Assembly: GCA_031082205.1 (NCBI GenBank)
Contig: JAVHLJ010000009.1
Span: 1-56,824 of the forward strand
Direction of reading: 5' to 3'
From: Elusimicrobiales bacterium
Lineage (GTDB): Bacteria; Elusimicrobiota; Elusimicrobia; Elusimicrobiales; UBA9959
DNA: 56,824 nucleotides
This document shows, piece by piece, positions 30,462 to 39,566 of this stretch (position 1 is its first letter; each line of letters begins with the position of its first letter). Under the pieces are notes generated by a model. It did not search any database, was not told the DNA's origin, and saw nothing but the letters and a program-made list of their open reading frames with translations. A program made the position numbers and the translations under genes.

Positions 30462-31988
30462 ATGCCGGACATCATCACGATATCGCTTATCGCGGCCGCG
30501 GCCGGCGCCGCGCTGGCGTTCGTTCTTGCGCGGCGGGGACGGGGGGCCGAGGGCGTCTTCGACTCCATGCGGGAGCCGGTATTAATCACCGCGCCGGACT
30601 GCTCCATACTGTACGCGAACAGGGCGGCCCACGAGGCCCTGGGCGTAAAAAAGGGCTCGCTGTCCGGCCTCAAATGCTACCGTGCGGCGCATGGCCTGGA
30701 CAAACCGCTGCCGCAATGCGCGGACATGCTGGCCGGGGGCCGCGCCGACCCGCTGTGTCTCGACCATTTCAGCGAAAAAATGGGGAAGGACCTTCGGATA
30801 AGAGTTTTTCCCGTGAGGGGAAAGGACGGCGGGATAGACCGCGTTCTCTGCATGGCGCAGGACGCCGCCCCGTCCAGGACCCGCGAAACGCACCTCTACC
30901 ACGACGCGCAGATGGAGGCGATGTCGCGCCTGGCCGGCGCGGTGGCCCATCAGTTCAACAACATACTCAGCGTGATAAACACCGCCCTTCACCTGGCCAG
31001 GACTTCGGGCAGCGAAGAGGCCCGGGACGAAGCCCTGTCGGCGATAGGGAACTCGGCCAGGAACGGCGCGGGCATAACCCGGCAGCTCCTCACGCTCGGC
31101 CGCGGCAACGCGATCCGCAGGGTCCCCGTGGATATACCGGAGCTGCTGCGGGACACGCTCAAGATCCTGTCCTCGCAGCCGGACATGCCCGCCATGGACA
31201 CCCGTTTCCGGGACGATCTGCCGACGGTGCAGGCCGACCCCCTGGAATTATCGAGGCTTTTCCAGCACGTGCTGGGCGGCAGGGAGTTCGCCGCCCTCTC
31301 CGGCGAGCCGGTCATAGTGGAGGCCTCGTCGGCCAGCCTGGCGCGGCCCGACTCCGCCGGCGCCCCGGGACCTCTTTTCGTGAAGGTCTCCGTCAGCCGC
31401 CTCTGCCGTGATTTCGACAGGGATTCGATAAAGGACATCTTCGAACCGGGGCTGGAGACCAGCCGCTGGACGCTGCCCATCGCCTACGCCATAGCCAGGA
31501 GGCACGGCGGCTGGATAGAGGCCTCTTATTCCTGGGCCGGGATACTGGCCTTCGACGTATATCTGCCCGCCGGTCCCGCGGAGCGCGGACCGGGGGAAGG
31601 CGCGCCGGCGGAGAGGACGGAGGGTGACGCCGGGCCGGGGCCGCTGCGCGTGCTGCTGGCCGAGGACGACGAGGACCTGCGCGTGATGACGGCCAGGATG
31701 CTGAAGGCGGAAGGGCATAGCGTGACGGAAGCCGCCGACGGCCTGGAGGCGGAGCGGCTGCTGGCCGGCGGCGGCTTCGACGCCCTGGTCTCGGACATAA
31801 TGATGCCCGGCAGGACGGGGACGGAACTGGCCGCGGCGGCGCGGGCGGCGGCCCCGTCCATCCGGATAATACTGCTCAGCGGACACTCCGAGGGCCGCAT
31901 GGACGCCGCCAAGGCCGCCTCCCTCGGGTATATTTTCGTCCAGAAACCCTACGGCGCGGAACAGCTCCTGGGCCGCCTGAGAGGCTGA
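30462..31988 (+). CDS. Membrane-anchored PAS-kinase-receiver protein with degenerate ATPase domain
   Basis: 508 residues. An N-terminal membrane helix (about 5-22) is followed by a PAS-like domain (about 30-135). The H-box AVAHQFNNILSVI carries H163. The ATPase region (about 225-365) keeps only traces: the N-box is HVLGGREFAALSG, there is no DxGxG, the F-box-like IFEPGLE is present, and the G2 glycines are replaced by SRWTLPIAYAIA. A normal C-terminal receiver has D445 in ALVSDIMMPGRTG. It is probably unable to bind ATP normally and may be a scaffold, phosphatase or phosphotransfer protein. The next gene, an intact REC-kinase-REC protein, is a natural partner. Confidence 0.82.
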   Translation: MPDIITISLIAAAAGAALAFVLARRGRGAEGVFDSMREPVLITAPDCSILYANRAAHEALGVKKGSLSGLKCYRAAHGLDKPLPQCADMLAGGRADPLCLDHFSEKMGKDLRIRVFPVRGKDGGIDRVLCMAQDAAPSRTRETHLYHDAQMEAMSRLAGAVAHQFNNILSVINTALHLARTSGSEEARDEALSAIGNSARNGAGITRQLLTLGRGNAIRRVPVDIPELLRDTLKILSSQPDMPAMDTRFRDDLPTVQADPLELSRLFQHVLGGREFAALSGEPVIVEASSASLARPDSAGAPGPLFVKVSVSRLCRDFDRDSIKDIFEPGLETSRWTLPIAYAIARRHGGWIEASYSWAGILAFDVYLPAGPAERGPGEGAPAERTEGDAGPGPLRVLLAEDDEDLRVMTARMLKAEGHSVTEAADGLEAERLLAGGGFDALVSDIMMPGRTGTELAAAARAAAPSIRIILLSGHSEGRMDAAKAASLGYIFVQKPYGAEQLLGRLRG

Positions 31989-32016
31989 CCCCGTCTCTCT
32001 CCCGGCGGGGAGGGGA

Positions 32017-32045
32017 TTGCAAATAAAGGCTAGACTGTTTATACT
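32017..32045 (+). promoter_or_regulatory. Promoter with overlapping inverted repeat, 32084 kinase gene
   Basis: TTGCAA (32017-32022), 17-bp spacer, TATACT (32040-32045). The repeat GGCTAG-N10-CTAGCC starts in the spacer and covers the -10 element, a possible repressor site. Confidence 0.6.
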
Positions 32046-32083
32046 AGCCATTATCCGCGCCGCCGGCGCGGCGGAGAGGTCCA

Positions 32084-33628
32084 ATGAACAACATCCTGCT
32101 GGTGGAAGACTCGGAAAGCGACATAAACCTGATCGAACAGACGCTCCGCATGGCCGGAGCCGAATTCACGCTGAGGACGGCGGACAACGCCCCGGATTTC
32201 CGCAGGTATCTGGCCGAAGCGCGGCCGGACATAATAATTTCCGACGGGCGCCTGCCCAATTTCAGCTGCGAGGAGGCCCTGGTCCTGCGCCGCGAACTGG
32301 CCCCCGGCGTGCCGTTCTTGATCGTCACCGGCAGCCTGGAGGACGACAAAGCCGCGGAGCTCATGAAGCTGGGCGCCGACGACTACCTCATAAAGGACAG
32401 GCTCGCCCGCCTGCCGGCCGCCGTGAACTCCGCCATCGAGAAAGCGCGGACCGTCAGGGAACAGGCGGAACTGCGGGAACAGCTGGAGCAGTCGCAGAAG
32501 ATGGAGGCGCTGGGAGCCTTCGCCGCGGGAATGGCCCACGATTTCAACAATATACTCGGCGCCATCGAAGGCTACACCTCCATAATACTTTCCACGCTGG
32601 AGGACGGCACGCTCAAGGAGGACATACAGGAGATACGCAAGGCGGGTCAGCGCGGCGCGGAGATAACCCGCCAGCTGCTGACTTTCAGCCGGAGAGAGAA
32701 GCTCAGCATAGAGCCGCGCGACCTGCGCGCCGTCGCGGCCGGTACGGCCCGGCTCATAAAGCGCATAGTGGGCGAGCGCGTGTCGCTGCGCGAGGAAACG
32801 GCCGCCGAGGAAGTTCCCGTGCTCTGCGACGCCACCCGGCTGGAGCAGGTGCTGCTGAACCTGGCGGCCAACGCGCGCGACGCGATGCCCGGGGGCGGCG
32901 AGCTGCTGATACGCACCGCCAAGGCCCCCTGTCCGAAGCGGTTGGACGCGGACGCGGGCCCCGCGGCCCCGCGGGTCTGCGGGATGATCGAAGTCCGGGA
33001 TAACGGCAGGGGAATGACCCCGGACGGGGTCCGGCGGGCTTTCGAGCCCTTCTACACCACCAAAACGCGCGGCAAGGGGACCGGGCTGGGGCTGTCCACC
33101 GTTTACGGCATAATAAAGCAGCACGGCGGATTTATAGACGTCCGCTCCGAGCCGGACAAAGGGACTTCGGTCAGGATCTATCTGCCGCTCGGAGGAAAAC
33201 CGGCCGGCGCGCGGACCGAAGAAGTGGCGGCCGTCAAAGAGGCCGTCGCGGGCATACGCGTGCTCATGGTGGAGGACGACGCCCAACTGAGAGCGGTGGC
33301 CTGCAAGGCCCTGTCGGCGGCCGGATTCAGGATGACCGCCGCGGGCAGGCTGGACGAGGCCCTGGACATTTTCAGGGGAAGCGGCGGCGCTTATGACCTG
33401 ATATTCGCCGACATCGTGCTGCCGGACGGCAGATCGCCGGAGGCGGCGGGAGAATTCCGGGCCGTAAATCCGGGGGTCAATTTCGTGTTCACCACGGGCT
33501 ACCTGGAGAACCAGGACCCGCTGGCCCTGGTGGAGAAAGAGGGCCACACATTCCTCGAAAAGCCCTATTCGATAGAAAAAGCCGCGGAGGTCCTGGAGAA
33601 AGCCGCGCGCGCCGCGGCGGCCGGCTGA
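32084..33628 (+). CDS. Hybrid histidine kinase REC-HisKA-HATPase-REC
   Basis: 514 residues, soluble. The receiver (1-120, D54 in IIISDGRLPN) is linked by a coiled coil (REQAELREQLEQSQKMEALG) to H152 in GMAHDFNNILGAI. The ATPase domain is intact: NLAANARDAMPGGG, DNGRGMTPD, FEPFYTTK and GKGTGLGL. The C-terminal receiver has D443 in LIFADIVLPDG and a Lys in FLEKPYS. The first receiver's LIKDRL replaces the usual K-P-F, a variant common in sensor-linked receivers. It follows the degenerate kinase gene and has its own promoter. GAGAGG precedes the ATG. Confidence 0.92.
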   Translation: MNNILLVEDSESDINLIEQTLRMAGAEFTLRTADNAPDFRRYLAEARPDIIISDGRLPNFSCEEALVLRRELAPGVPFLIVTGSLEDDKAAELMKLGADDYLIKDRLARLPAAVNSAIEKARTVREQAELREQLEQSQKMEALGAFAAGMAHDFNNILGAIEGYTSIILSTLEDGTLKEDIQEIRKAGQRGAEITRQLLTFSRREKLSIEPRDLRAVAAGTARLIKRIVGERVSLREETAAEEVPVLCDATRLEQVLLNLAANARDAMPGGGELLIRTAKAPCPKRLDADAGPAAPRVCGMIEVRDNGRGMTPDGVRRAFEPFYTTKTRGKGTGLGLSTVYGIIKQHGGFIDVRSEPDKGTSVRIYLPLGGKPAGARTEEVAAVKEAVAGIRVLMVEDDAQLRAVACKALSAAGFRMTAAGRLDEALDIFRGSGGAYDLIFADIVLPDGRSPEAAGEFRAVNPGVNFVFTTGYLENQDPLALVEKEGHTFLEKPYSIEKAAEVLEKAARAAAAG

Positions 33629-33631
33629 GGC

Positions 33632-34909
33632 TCAGTCCCCTCCGGCCGTCGCCGGCGGGCCGGAGAGCGGGATCTCGAAGAGGACCCTGCCGCCGCCACC
33701 GGGCGCGTTGGAGATGAACAGCTCCCCGCCGTGGCGGCGGACTATCTCGTCGGCGACGAAGAGACCCAGCCCCGTCCCCCCCTGCTCCCTGCGGGTAGTG
33801 CCGAAAGCCCTGACGCCTTTCTTTATCATCTCGTCCGGGAAACCGGGGCCCGAATCCTGCACCATGGATATTATCCGCCCCCCGGAAAGCTGGGAACGGA
33901 CCTCCACCGTCGAGCCCTCCGGGGAGAAGGAGACGGCGTTGGAGACGAGGTTCATGAATACCCGCTCGATGTGGACCTTGCTGATGACGGCCGGCGGCAG
34001 GTCGGCCGGGATCTCGTCCTTCACGGCGACGCCCTTCTTCCTGGCCTGGAAGGAGCACAGCGCCAGCGCGGCCTCGGCCGCCTCGCGAACGCCGGCCGGG
34101 GCGAAAACGTATTCCCTGCCCCGCACTATGCCCATCGCGTTGGAGAGCATCCCCTTGGCGTAGCGCGCCGCCTTGAGTATCCTGGCGACATTGGCGTGGT
34201 CCCGCTCCTCCTCCTGGGACATCACCTCGGCGCTCAGGAGAATGACGGAAAGAGGGTTGCCCAGGTCGTGCAGCACGCCGGAGACCATACGCCCCACTTC
34301 CGTGGCCGAAGCGTCCATGACGAGGCTGGTCCGGCTGTCCGACAGTTCCCTGGCCAGCCGCTCGGCCTCCATCCGCTTGGCCAGCAGATGCTCGTCCGTG
34401 CGGCGTTTCGACCAGGCCGTGCGGTAGAGTACGGCGGCCGAGAGCGCGAAGATGGCGAGCTTCACGGTGACGCCGAAGGCCTCGGTTATGTCCCAGGACT
34501 GCAGGGGTTTGCTGAAATAGATCACGCCCAGCGAGCAGAACAGCAGGGCGCTGACCACGTCGAAAAGCTTGACGGCCAGCGCCGCGGCGAAGAGAGGGAG
34601 CAGGTAGAGGACCCAGAAATAGGAATCGCCGCCGCCGGAGTATTTTATTATCCCGGTTATTATCAGCATGTTGAGCAGCAGCACCAGTTCCACCAGCCAG
34701 GCCTCGCCGCCGCGCAGGCGCGGGGCGAACCAGTTGAAGAGCAGGTTGGAGACCATCAGCAGCAGGAACAGGTGGAGGATGTCCGGGTAGACGATGAGCG
34801 GGTTGCCGCGCATGAAGAAGGCGATGGCGAGCATGAACACGAGGAAAACGGTCTCGTAACCGCCCCTGGCGAAATTGCCGGTATAGGGAGTATCGTCCCG
34901 CCGCCCCAT
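33632..34909 (-). CDS. Membrane histidine kinase
   Basis: 425 residues. Six hydrophobic segments lie within about residues 20-180, consistent with a multi-pass sensor of the MASE/7TM type. A coiled linker leads to the H-box MVSGVLHDLGNPLSVI with H214, and an intact ATPase domain follows (NLVSNAVSFSPEG, DSGPGFPDE, GGTGLGLFVADEI). No receiver is fused. The ATG at 34909, 5 nt after the PAS gene's stop, gives a sensible membrane start; the longer open frame upstream overlaps the PAS gene in another frame and is not protein-like. Last gene of the minus-strand operon. Confidence 0.88.
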   Translation of the reverse strand: MGRRDDTPYTGNFARGGYETVFLVFMLAIAFFMRGNPLIVYPDILHLFLLLMVSNLLFNWFAPRLRGGEAWLVELVLLLNMLIITGIIKYSGGGDSYFWVLYLLPLFAAALAVKLFDVVSALLFCSLGVIYFSKPLQSWDITEAFGVTVKLAIFALSAAVLYRTAWSKRRTDEHLLAKRMEAERLARELSDSRTSLVMDASATEVGRMVSGVLHDLGNPLSVILLSAEVMSQEEERDHANVARILKAARYAKGMLSNAMGIVRGREYVFAPAGVREAAEAALALCSFQARKKGVAVKDEIPADLPPAVISKVHIERVFMNLVSNAVSFSPEGSTVEVRSQLSGGRIISMVQDSGPGFPDEMIKKGVRAFGTTRREQGGTGLGLFVADEIVRRHGGELFISNAPGGGGRVLFEIPLSGPPATAGGD

Positions 34910-34914
34910 AGCTT

Positions 34915-35496
34915 TCAGTCCTTGCGCTCCGGGTAAATTTTTCCCATGCATTCCGGGCAGAGACTGTGGCTGAAATCCACTTCGGCGTGCGCGCTGAAGT
35001 ACTTCTCCACGCTCTCCCAGTCGCCTTTGCCGTTCTTTATCTTCTTGCAGGCCGAACAGATCGGCAGCAGCCCGCGCAGACTGGCCAGCTCGCGTTCGCG
35101 GGAGATCTTCAGCGCCTCCTGGGCAGCCTTGCGGTCGGTTATGTCCACGCAGCTGCCGATGAAACCGGCGAACTCCCCGTCCTCCCGGTAGAAGGGGACT
35201 CCCCGGTCGAAAAGCCACCTGTAGGCCCCGTCATGCCGCCGCAGCCGGTACTCCATCTCGAACGGTTCCCTCGCTTTGAAGTGATCCAGGTAATATTTGA
35301 CGCAGCGGTCGAAATCGTCGGGATGCACGCCCTCGGCCCAGCCGTCGCCCATCTCCTGTTCCATGGAGCGGCCGGTGAAAGCCAGCCAGCGCTCGTTGAA
35401 GTAGTCGCATTTCGCGTCCGTTCCCGACCGCCATATGAGTATCGGCGACTGTTCGGTAAGCGCCCTGTATTCCCCGTATGAAAGTTTTTTATCCAT
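34915..35496 (-). CDS. PAS-domain protein with C-terminal Cys4 motif
   Basis: 193 residues. A PAS domain (about 10-130) contains FNERWLAFTGRSMEQE, GVHPDDFDRC and GFIGSCVDITDRKAAQEAL. A C-terminal segment, LLPICSACKKI...GDW...YF, ends SHSLCPECMGKIY, with two Cys-x2-Cys pairs likely to bind zinc. The same ending is seen in many PAS or receiver proteins of unknown mechanism. No kinase domain is present. The adjacent membrane kinase gene, 5 nt downstream, lacks a PAS domain, so this protein may supply the sensing function in trans. Confidence 0.85.
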   Translation of the reverse strand: MDKKLSYGEYRALTEQSPILIWRSGTDAKCDYFNERWLAFTGRSMEQEMGDGWAEGVHPDDFDRCVKYYLDHFKAREPFEMEYRLRRHDGAYRWLFDRGVPFYREDGEFAGFIGSCVDITDRKAAQEALKISRERELASLRGLLPICSACKKIKNGKGDWESVEKYFSAHAEVDFSHSLCPECMGKIYPERKD

Positions 35497-35511
35497 ACAG
35501 CCTCCGGCCGC

Positions 35512-36381
35512 TCAGCGCGGCTTGAAAGAGGACAGGGGGACGCGGAAGAATTCCCGTTCCTCGTTGGTTATGAGCAGCGAGTCGCCGTGGAAGGCTATCC
35601 CCTCGCATTGGCCGGCGCGGAAAGGGAGGAAGGATTTTTTCCCCTCGAAGTAGTTGTCGCCTTTGGCCGGGCGCTCGAAGAGCCAGGCGCCCGAATAGGT
35701 CAGCACCGCCAGCCGGCCGCCGTCGCGGTCGGCCTCGGCGTCGGTGACCATGTCGCCGGCGTCGAACCTGCCGAGCAGCTCCGGCACGTTCGTCTCGCCG
35801 GCCTTGAGCTCGCCGAAGCGGTAAAGCTTGGTGAAGGTGTCGCCGCGGTGCTTGGTCATTATGTATAGCGAGCCGCGGGCGAAGAAAAGCGACTCGGCGT
35901 CGAAGTTCAGCCTCTCGGGGGGGAATTTCTTCATGTCGGGGTAGCGGAAGAGGTATTTGGCCAGGTAATGGGTCTCGACGGCGTCCTGCGGCCAGGGCTC
36001 GGGCACGACATAGAGCGCCAGGTCGCGGCGGAAATTCATGTTATTGCCGAAATCGCCTATTATCAGGTTCCCCTTGTCGTCGGCGGTCATTGCCTCCCAG
36101 TCCACGTTCGCCGCCCCGACCACGGATATCCCCGCGTATTTCTTCACCCAGGCCGGCCTTATCATTTTGCCGTCCGGACCCAGCGCGTAGATATTGGGCT
36201 TGCTGCCCGAATCGTTGAGCGTCCAGTAGACGTCCTTCCACTGGCGGCTGGCGGCGAGCGTGGAACCCTCTTTCACCAGGTCCGTATCCATGACGGCGAA
36301 GGGCTTGAGGGGCTCGGGTTCGGGGGCGGCGGCGTGGAGAACGGCGCAGAGCGCGAGCGCGGCGGCGGCCAATATCTTCAT
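35512..36381 (-). CDS. Exported protein, propeller-like
   Basis: 289 residues with a signal peptide (ILAAAALALCAVLHAAA). The mature part has repeating strand motifs: DVYWTLNDSGSKPNIYALGPDGK, NVDWEAMTADDKGNLIIGDFG, AESLFFARGSLYIMTK and CEGIAFHGDSLLITNEE. This suggests a beta-propeller of the kind found in periplasmic or secreted proteins. No catalytic motif is recognised. It overlaps the end of the CCA-adding enzyme gene by 4 nt (ATGA), so it belongs to the operon, although no functional link to tRNA or signalling is evident. Confidence 0.75.
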   Translation of the reverse strand: MKILAAAALALCAVLHAAAPEPEPLKPFAVMDTDLVKEGSTLAASRQWKDVYWTLNDSGSKPNIYALGPDGKMIRPAWVKKYAGISVVGAANVDWEAMTADDKGNLIIGDFGNNMNFRRDLALYVVPEPWPQDAVETHYLAKYLFRYPDMKKFPPERLNFDAESLFFARGSLYIMTKHRGDTFTKLYRFGELKAGETNVPELLGRFDAGDMVTDAEADRDGGRLAVLTYSGAWLFERPAKGDNYFEGKKSFLPFRAGQCEGIAFHGDSLLITNEEREFFRVPLSSFKPR

Positions 36382-37316
36382 CTTTCCTCCCTGAGGGCGG
36401 CTACGGCTTCGGCCTGGAAAGGTTCGAGGCCGAGGGGTTCGCGCCCGCGCGCGGCCAGGGCGAGCGCGCGGACGATCGGGACCGAAACGGTCCTCTCGAG
36501 CCTCAGCCCTTTTATGAAATCCTCCCCCCCGGCGCCGGGGCGGCCGGCAAGGTACGCCAGCCGGGCGCGCCAGTCGGAGAGCCCGTCCAGCCGGGGCCAG
36601 CCCTCGCCCCTGTAAACGAAGGCCAGGGCCTTCCAGGCCGCGAGGAGGTCCAGCGCGGCGGACGGCTTCGCTTCTTTGAGTATCTTCACCAGCTCGTTGC
36701 GCAGCCGTTCCGCGGAAAGGAGCCCCGGCTGGCCGGCCGCGACGGCTTCGGCGACGAGGCCGGCCGTCCCTTTCTCCGGCGTCCAGCCGAACCGCGCGGC
36801 GAACCGGGCGCAGCGGTAGATCCGGGTGGGGTCGTCTCGGAAACTGGCCGGGTGCAGGACTCGCAGCAGGCCGGCCTTTACGTCGGCGGCGCCGCCGTGC
36901 GGGTCGGCCAGGCCGCCGAAGGATTCCGGCAGCAGCGACACGGCCATGGCGTTGCAGGTGAAGTCGCGGCGCAGCAGGTCCTCGGCCAGCGTCGCGGCCG
37001 GCTCAACAACCGGCAGCTTCGCGGGCGCGGGGTAGACCTCGCGCCGGAAGCCCGCGAAATCGAAACGCCGGCCGTCCGGCATGAAGGCGCGCACGGTTCG
37101 GAATTTATCGAACGGGGTTATGGAGCCCCCGGCCGCGAAGCCGCGGGCCAGCGGCAGGGGGTCGCCGGAAACGAGAAAGTCGATATCGTCGGAGGAGCGG
37201 CCCAGCAGCCAGTCGCGGGCGCAGCCGCCCACGGCGTAAAGCTCGAGACCGAGCCCCGCGGCCAGTTTCCCGGCCGCGGCCAAAGTCTCCCTCTGGTCGG
37301 CTATCTCTATTTTCAT
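36378..37316 (-). CDS. tRNA nucleotidyltransferase / poly(A) polymerase family protein
   Basis: 312 residues of the class II nucleotidyltransferase family that adds or repairs the tRNA 3' CCA end. Motifs are AVGGCARDWLLGRSSDDIDF (the G-G/S and D-x-D metal site), RRDFTCNAMA and DDPTRIYRCARFAARFGW. The chain is shorter than many CCA enzymes and has no HD domain. It could be a full CCA enzyme, an A- or CC-adding form, or a poly(A) polymerase; sequence alone does not decide. The operon context is mixed. Confidence 0.88.
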   Translation of the reverse strand: MKIEIADQRETLAAAGKLAAGLGLELYAVGGCARDWLLGRSSDDIDFLVSGDPLPLARGFAAGGSITPFDKFRTVRAFMPDGRRFDFAGFRREVYPAPAKLPVVEPAATLAEDLLRRDFTCNAMAVSLLPESFGGLADPHGGAADVKAGLLRVLHPASFRDDPTRIYRCARFAARFGWTPEKGTAGLVAEAVAAGQPGLLSAERLRNELVKILKEAKPSAALDLLAAWKALAFVYRGEGWPRLDGLSDWRARLAYLAGRPGAGGEDFIKGLRLERTVSVPIVRALALAARGREPLGLEPFQAEAVAALREER

Positions 37317-37342
37317 CCGGTCGCGCGGCCAGCGTGGCCGCG

Positions 37343-37993
37343 TCAGGGCTGCTTCTTCAAAAAAGGGAGGGCGTCGCCGGAGAGCTTCTCGAAGACCTCG
37401 CGTGTGCGTTTCACGCGGACGAGCGCGTCGTTGGCGGCCTCTATCTTCTTAAGGGCCTCTATGGCCGCGCCGCGGGTGGGCTCCGGGCCGCTGTAGGGAA
37501 CGGAGAAAAGTATGTCGCGCTCCCGGGCTCGCGAAGGCAGCAGCGGCGCCAGGCGCAGGTCGGCTTCCCGCGCCATGAACTCCATGACGTCGGTCTCCTC
37601 CTCGGCGTCCCGGTCGCGCAGGAGCAGCGCCGTCAGTTCGTTCACGCCGAAGAGGCAGCGGGGCTCGAACTCGACCGGCTTGCCCTGGAACAGCGTCGGC
37701 TTGACGGCCTCGTAGTCCTCGCGCATCTTGGCCGTCCATTTCCCGCTCTCGCCGGAATAGGAGGATGGCATGACGAAGGCCAGGAGCTCCATTTCGGTAT
37801 CGAGGTAAATGAAGGTCTCCTCGCGCGAGAAGACGCCGCGGCACCTGGGGCACATCAGGAGGTCGAATTCGCCGCTGATGATGGCCTCCTTGAGCCCGGC
37901 GTCGCGGTCGCCGCGCACGACGGTCCAGAAATCCGCGTCGAAAGACTCCCCGCAGGAGGGGCAGTCTATGCGCATCGAGCTCTTGGTGGCCAT
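37343..37993 (-). CDS. CpXC-domain protein
   Basis: 216 residues. The N-terminal domain matches the CpXC family: CPSCGESFDADFWTVV with a second pair in LLMCPRCRGVFSREE, together a likely zinc ribbon, followed by a strand-rich core. CpXC proteins have no established function. The C-terminal 60 residues are helical. It is separated from the PLP enzyme gene by 12 nt and from the CCA enzyme gene by 26 nt. Confidence 0.85.
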   Translation of the reverse strand: MATKSSMRIDCPSCGESFDADFWTVVRGDRDAGLKEAIISGEFDLLMCPRCRGVFSREETFIYLDTEMELLAFVMPSSYSGESGKWTAKMREDYEAVKPTLFQGKPVEFEPRCLFGVNELTALLLRDRDAEEETDVMEFMAREADLRLAPLLPSRARERDILFSVPYSGPEPTRGAAIEALKKIEAANDALVRVKRTREVFEKLSGDALPFLKKQP

Positions 37994-38005
37994 GGCGGTC
38001 GCGGC

Positions 38006-39457
38006 TTAAAGAAGCCCGACTTCCTTGTTGAAAGCGTCTATCAGCCTGTCGTACTCTTCCGCCATGGCGAAGGTCTCGTCCCAGTAGGCGGGGTCCCAGA
38101 GCTTGCGCAGTTCCTCGGAATTGCGGCCCTGCTGCTCCACCCAGGTGAAATATTTGAGGTTGTGCACGGCCTTGCGGTCGGCGTAGGTGAGCTCCCGCAT
38201 GTGGTTGACGTTCTCGCCCAGCAGGCGGCGCTCCAGGTCTACCAGCGCGTTCTCGCGGGTGTACTTGCCCATGTCGCGTTCCATCTCCTTTATGCGCGAG
38301 CCGTAGAGGTCCATGCTGTCGGTGAAGACGGTCATCACTATATCGTTCTCGCCCAGCTCGTAGTACTTCGCGCTCTTGATGGCGCTGAGCAGGTTGGAGA
38401 TGCCGGAGAAGCCGAGGAGGCCGAGTTTCTCGATGACCTCTTTCTTCACGCCGTACTGAGCGAGCACCTTTTTGCCCTCGGGCTCGTTGAAGAGCCGGGC
38501 TATGCGCACGCAGGCCTCGTCGTCTATGGCGGTGACCAGGTCGGTGTTGCGGACATTGTGCACCCAGGGTATATGCTTGTCGCCTATGCCCTCGATGCGG
38601 TGCTCGCCGAAACCGTTCTGCAGTATGGTCGGGCACTGCAGCGCCTCGCTGGCGGTGATGAAAGAGCCCGGGAACTTCTTCTTGAGGTAGTCGCCGGCGG
38701 CTATGGTGCCGGCGCTGCCGGTGGCGGAAGTGAACCCGGCCAGGCGGCTCTTGGGTCCCTTGACGGCGTTGAAGGCCTCTTCGAGGGCCGCGCCGGTGAC
38801 GTGGTAATGCCAGGTGGGGTTGCCCATCTCCTCGAACTGGTTGAAGATCACGCAGTCCTTGCGGGTCTTCTTTATCTCCCAGCACTTATCGTAAATTTCC
38901 TTTACATTGCTCTCGGTGCCCGGGGTCGCGATGACCTCGGAGCCGATCTCCCTGAGCCAGTCGAAGCGCTCCTTCGACATGCCCTCGGGCAGGATGGCGA
39001 CCGGCGTGGTGCCGAGAAGCTTGGAGTCGAAGGCGCCGCCGCGGCAGTAATTGCCGGTGGACGGCCAGACGGCCTTCTGGGCCTGCGCGTCGAACTCGCC
39101 GGTCACCATGCGCGGGGCCAGGCAGCCGTAGGCGGCGCCGACCTTGTGCGCGCCGGTCGGGAAGTACTTGCCGACGATGCCGACGACGCGGCATTTCAGG
39201 CCGGTGATCTCCCCGGGGATCTCCAGGTAATTGACGCCGCCGAAGCCGCCGGTCCTGTGGTCGTTCTTCCAGGTGATGCGGAAAAGGTTCAGGGGGTTGA
39301 CGTCCCAGAGGCCTACGGGCTTAAGGGCCTTCTTTATCTTGTCGGGGATCAGGGCCGGGTCCTTCATCTGCTTGAAGGTGGGCATGATTATGCCGCGCTT
39401 TTTGCAGAGGGCGGCGTTCTTCCTGACTGTGGCGGGATTGACTTTTAATTTGGCCAT
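38006..39457 (-). CDS. Fold-type II PLP-dependent enzyme
   Basis: 483 residues, related to the cysteine synthase/threonine synthase/tryptophan synthase beta superfamily. The PLP lysine is expected in TGAHKVGAAYGCL, with the substrate or phosphate loops in PSTGNYCRGGAF and SATGSAGTIAAGDYLKKKFPG. It is longer than cysteine synthase (about 310), with an extra C-terminal region rich in charged helices. The exact reaction cannot be read from the sequence. GGAGGAG precedes the ATG; an AT-rich promoter region lies at 39488-39512. First gene of the operon down to 33632. Confidence 0.8.
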   Translation of the reverse strand: MAKLKVNPATVRKNAALCKKRGIIMPTFKQMKDPALIPDKIKKALKPVGLWDVNPLNLFRITWKNDHRTGGFGGVNYLEIPGEITGLKCRVVGIVGKYFPTGAHKVGAAYGCLAPRMVTGEFDAQAQKAVWPSTGNYCRGGAFDSKLLGTTPVAILPEGMSKERFDWLREIGSEVIATPGTESNVKEIYDKCWEIKKTRKDCVIFNQFEEMGNPTWHYHVTGAALEEAFNAVKGPKSRLAGFTSATGSAGTIAAGDYLKKKFPGSFITASEALQCPTILQNGFGEHRIEGIGDKHIPWVHNVRNTDLVTAIDDEACVRIARLFNEPEGKKVLAQYGVKKEVIEKLGLLGFSGISNLLSAIKSAKYYELGENDIVMTVFTDSMDLYGSRIKEMERDMGKYTRENALVDLERRLLGENVNHMRELTYADRKAVHNLKYFTWVEQQGRNSEELRKLWDPAYWDETFAMAEEYDRLIDAFNKEVGLL

Positions 39458-39512
39458 TACGGGCTCCTCCGGTGTCGTCTCTGTCGTCGTATATACTTTA
39501 TATTTTTAATAT

Positions 39513-39545
39513 GAAAAAAGAAACCCCCGGCGCGGGCCGGGGGCG
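39513..39545 (-). terminator. Terminator after the 39567 gene
   Basis: CCCCCGGC (39524-39531) pairs with GCCGGGGG (39536-39543). On the minus strand TTTCTTTTTT follows. Confidence 0.85.
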
Positions 39546-39566
39546 TTCTTTTATCGGGAAGCCCTC

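Noticed and set aside
33632-35218. Longer 528-codon version of the membrane kinase
   Set aside because: The first 100 codons overlap the PAS gene in another frame and are Arg/Gly-rich; the ATG at 34909 leads straight into membrane segments.
37334-39448. Plus-strand open frame of 704 codons
   Set aside because: Antisense to the CpXC and PLP-enzyme genes; composition is that of a shadow frame.
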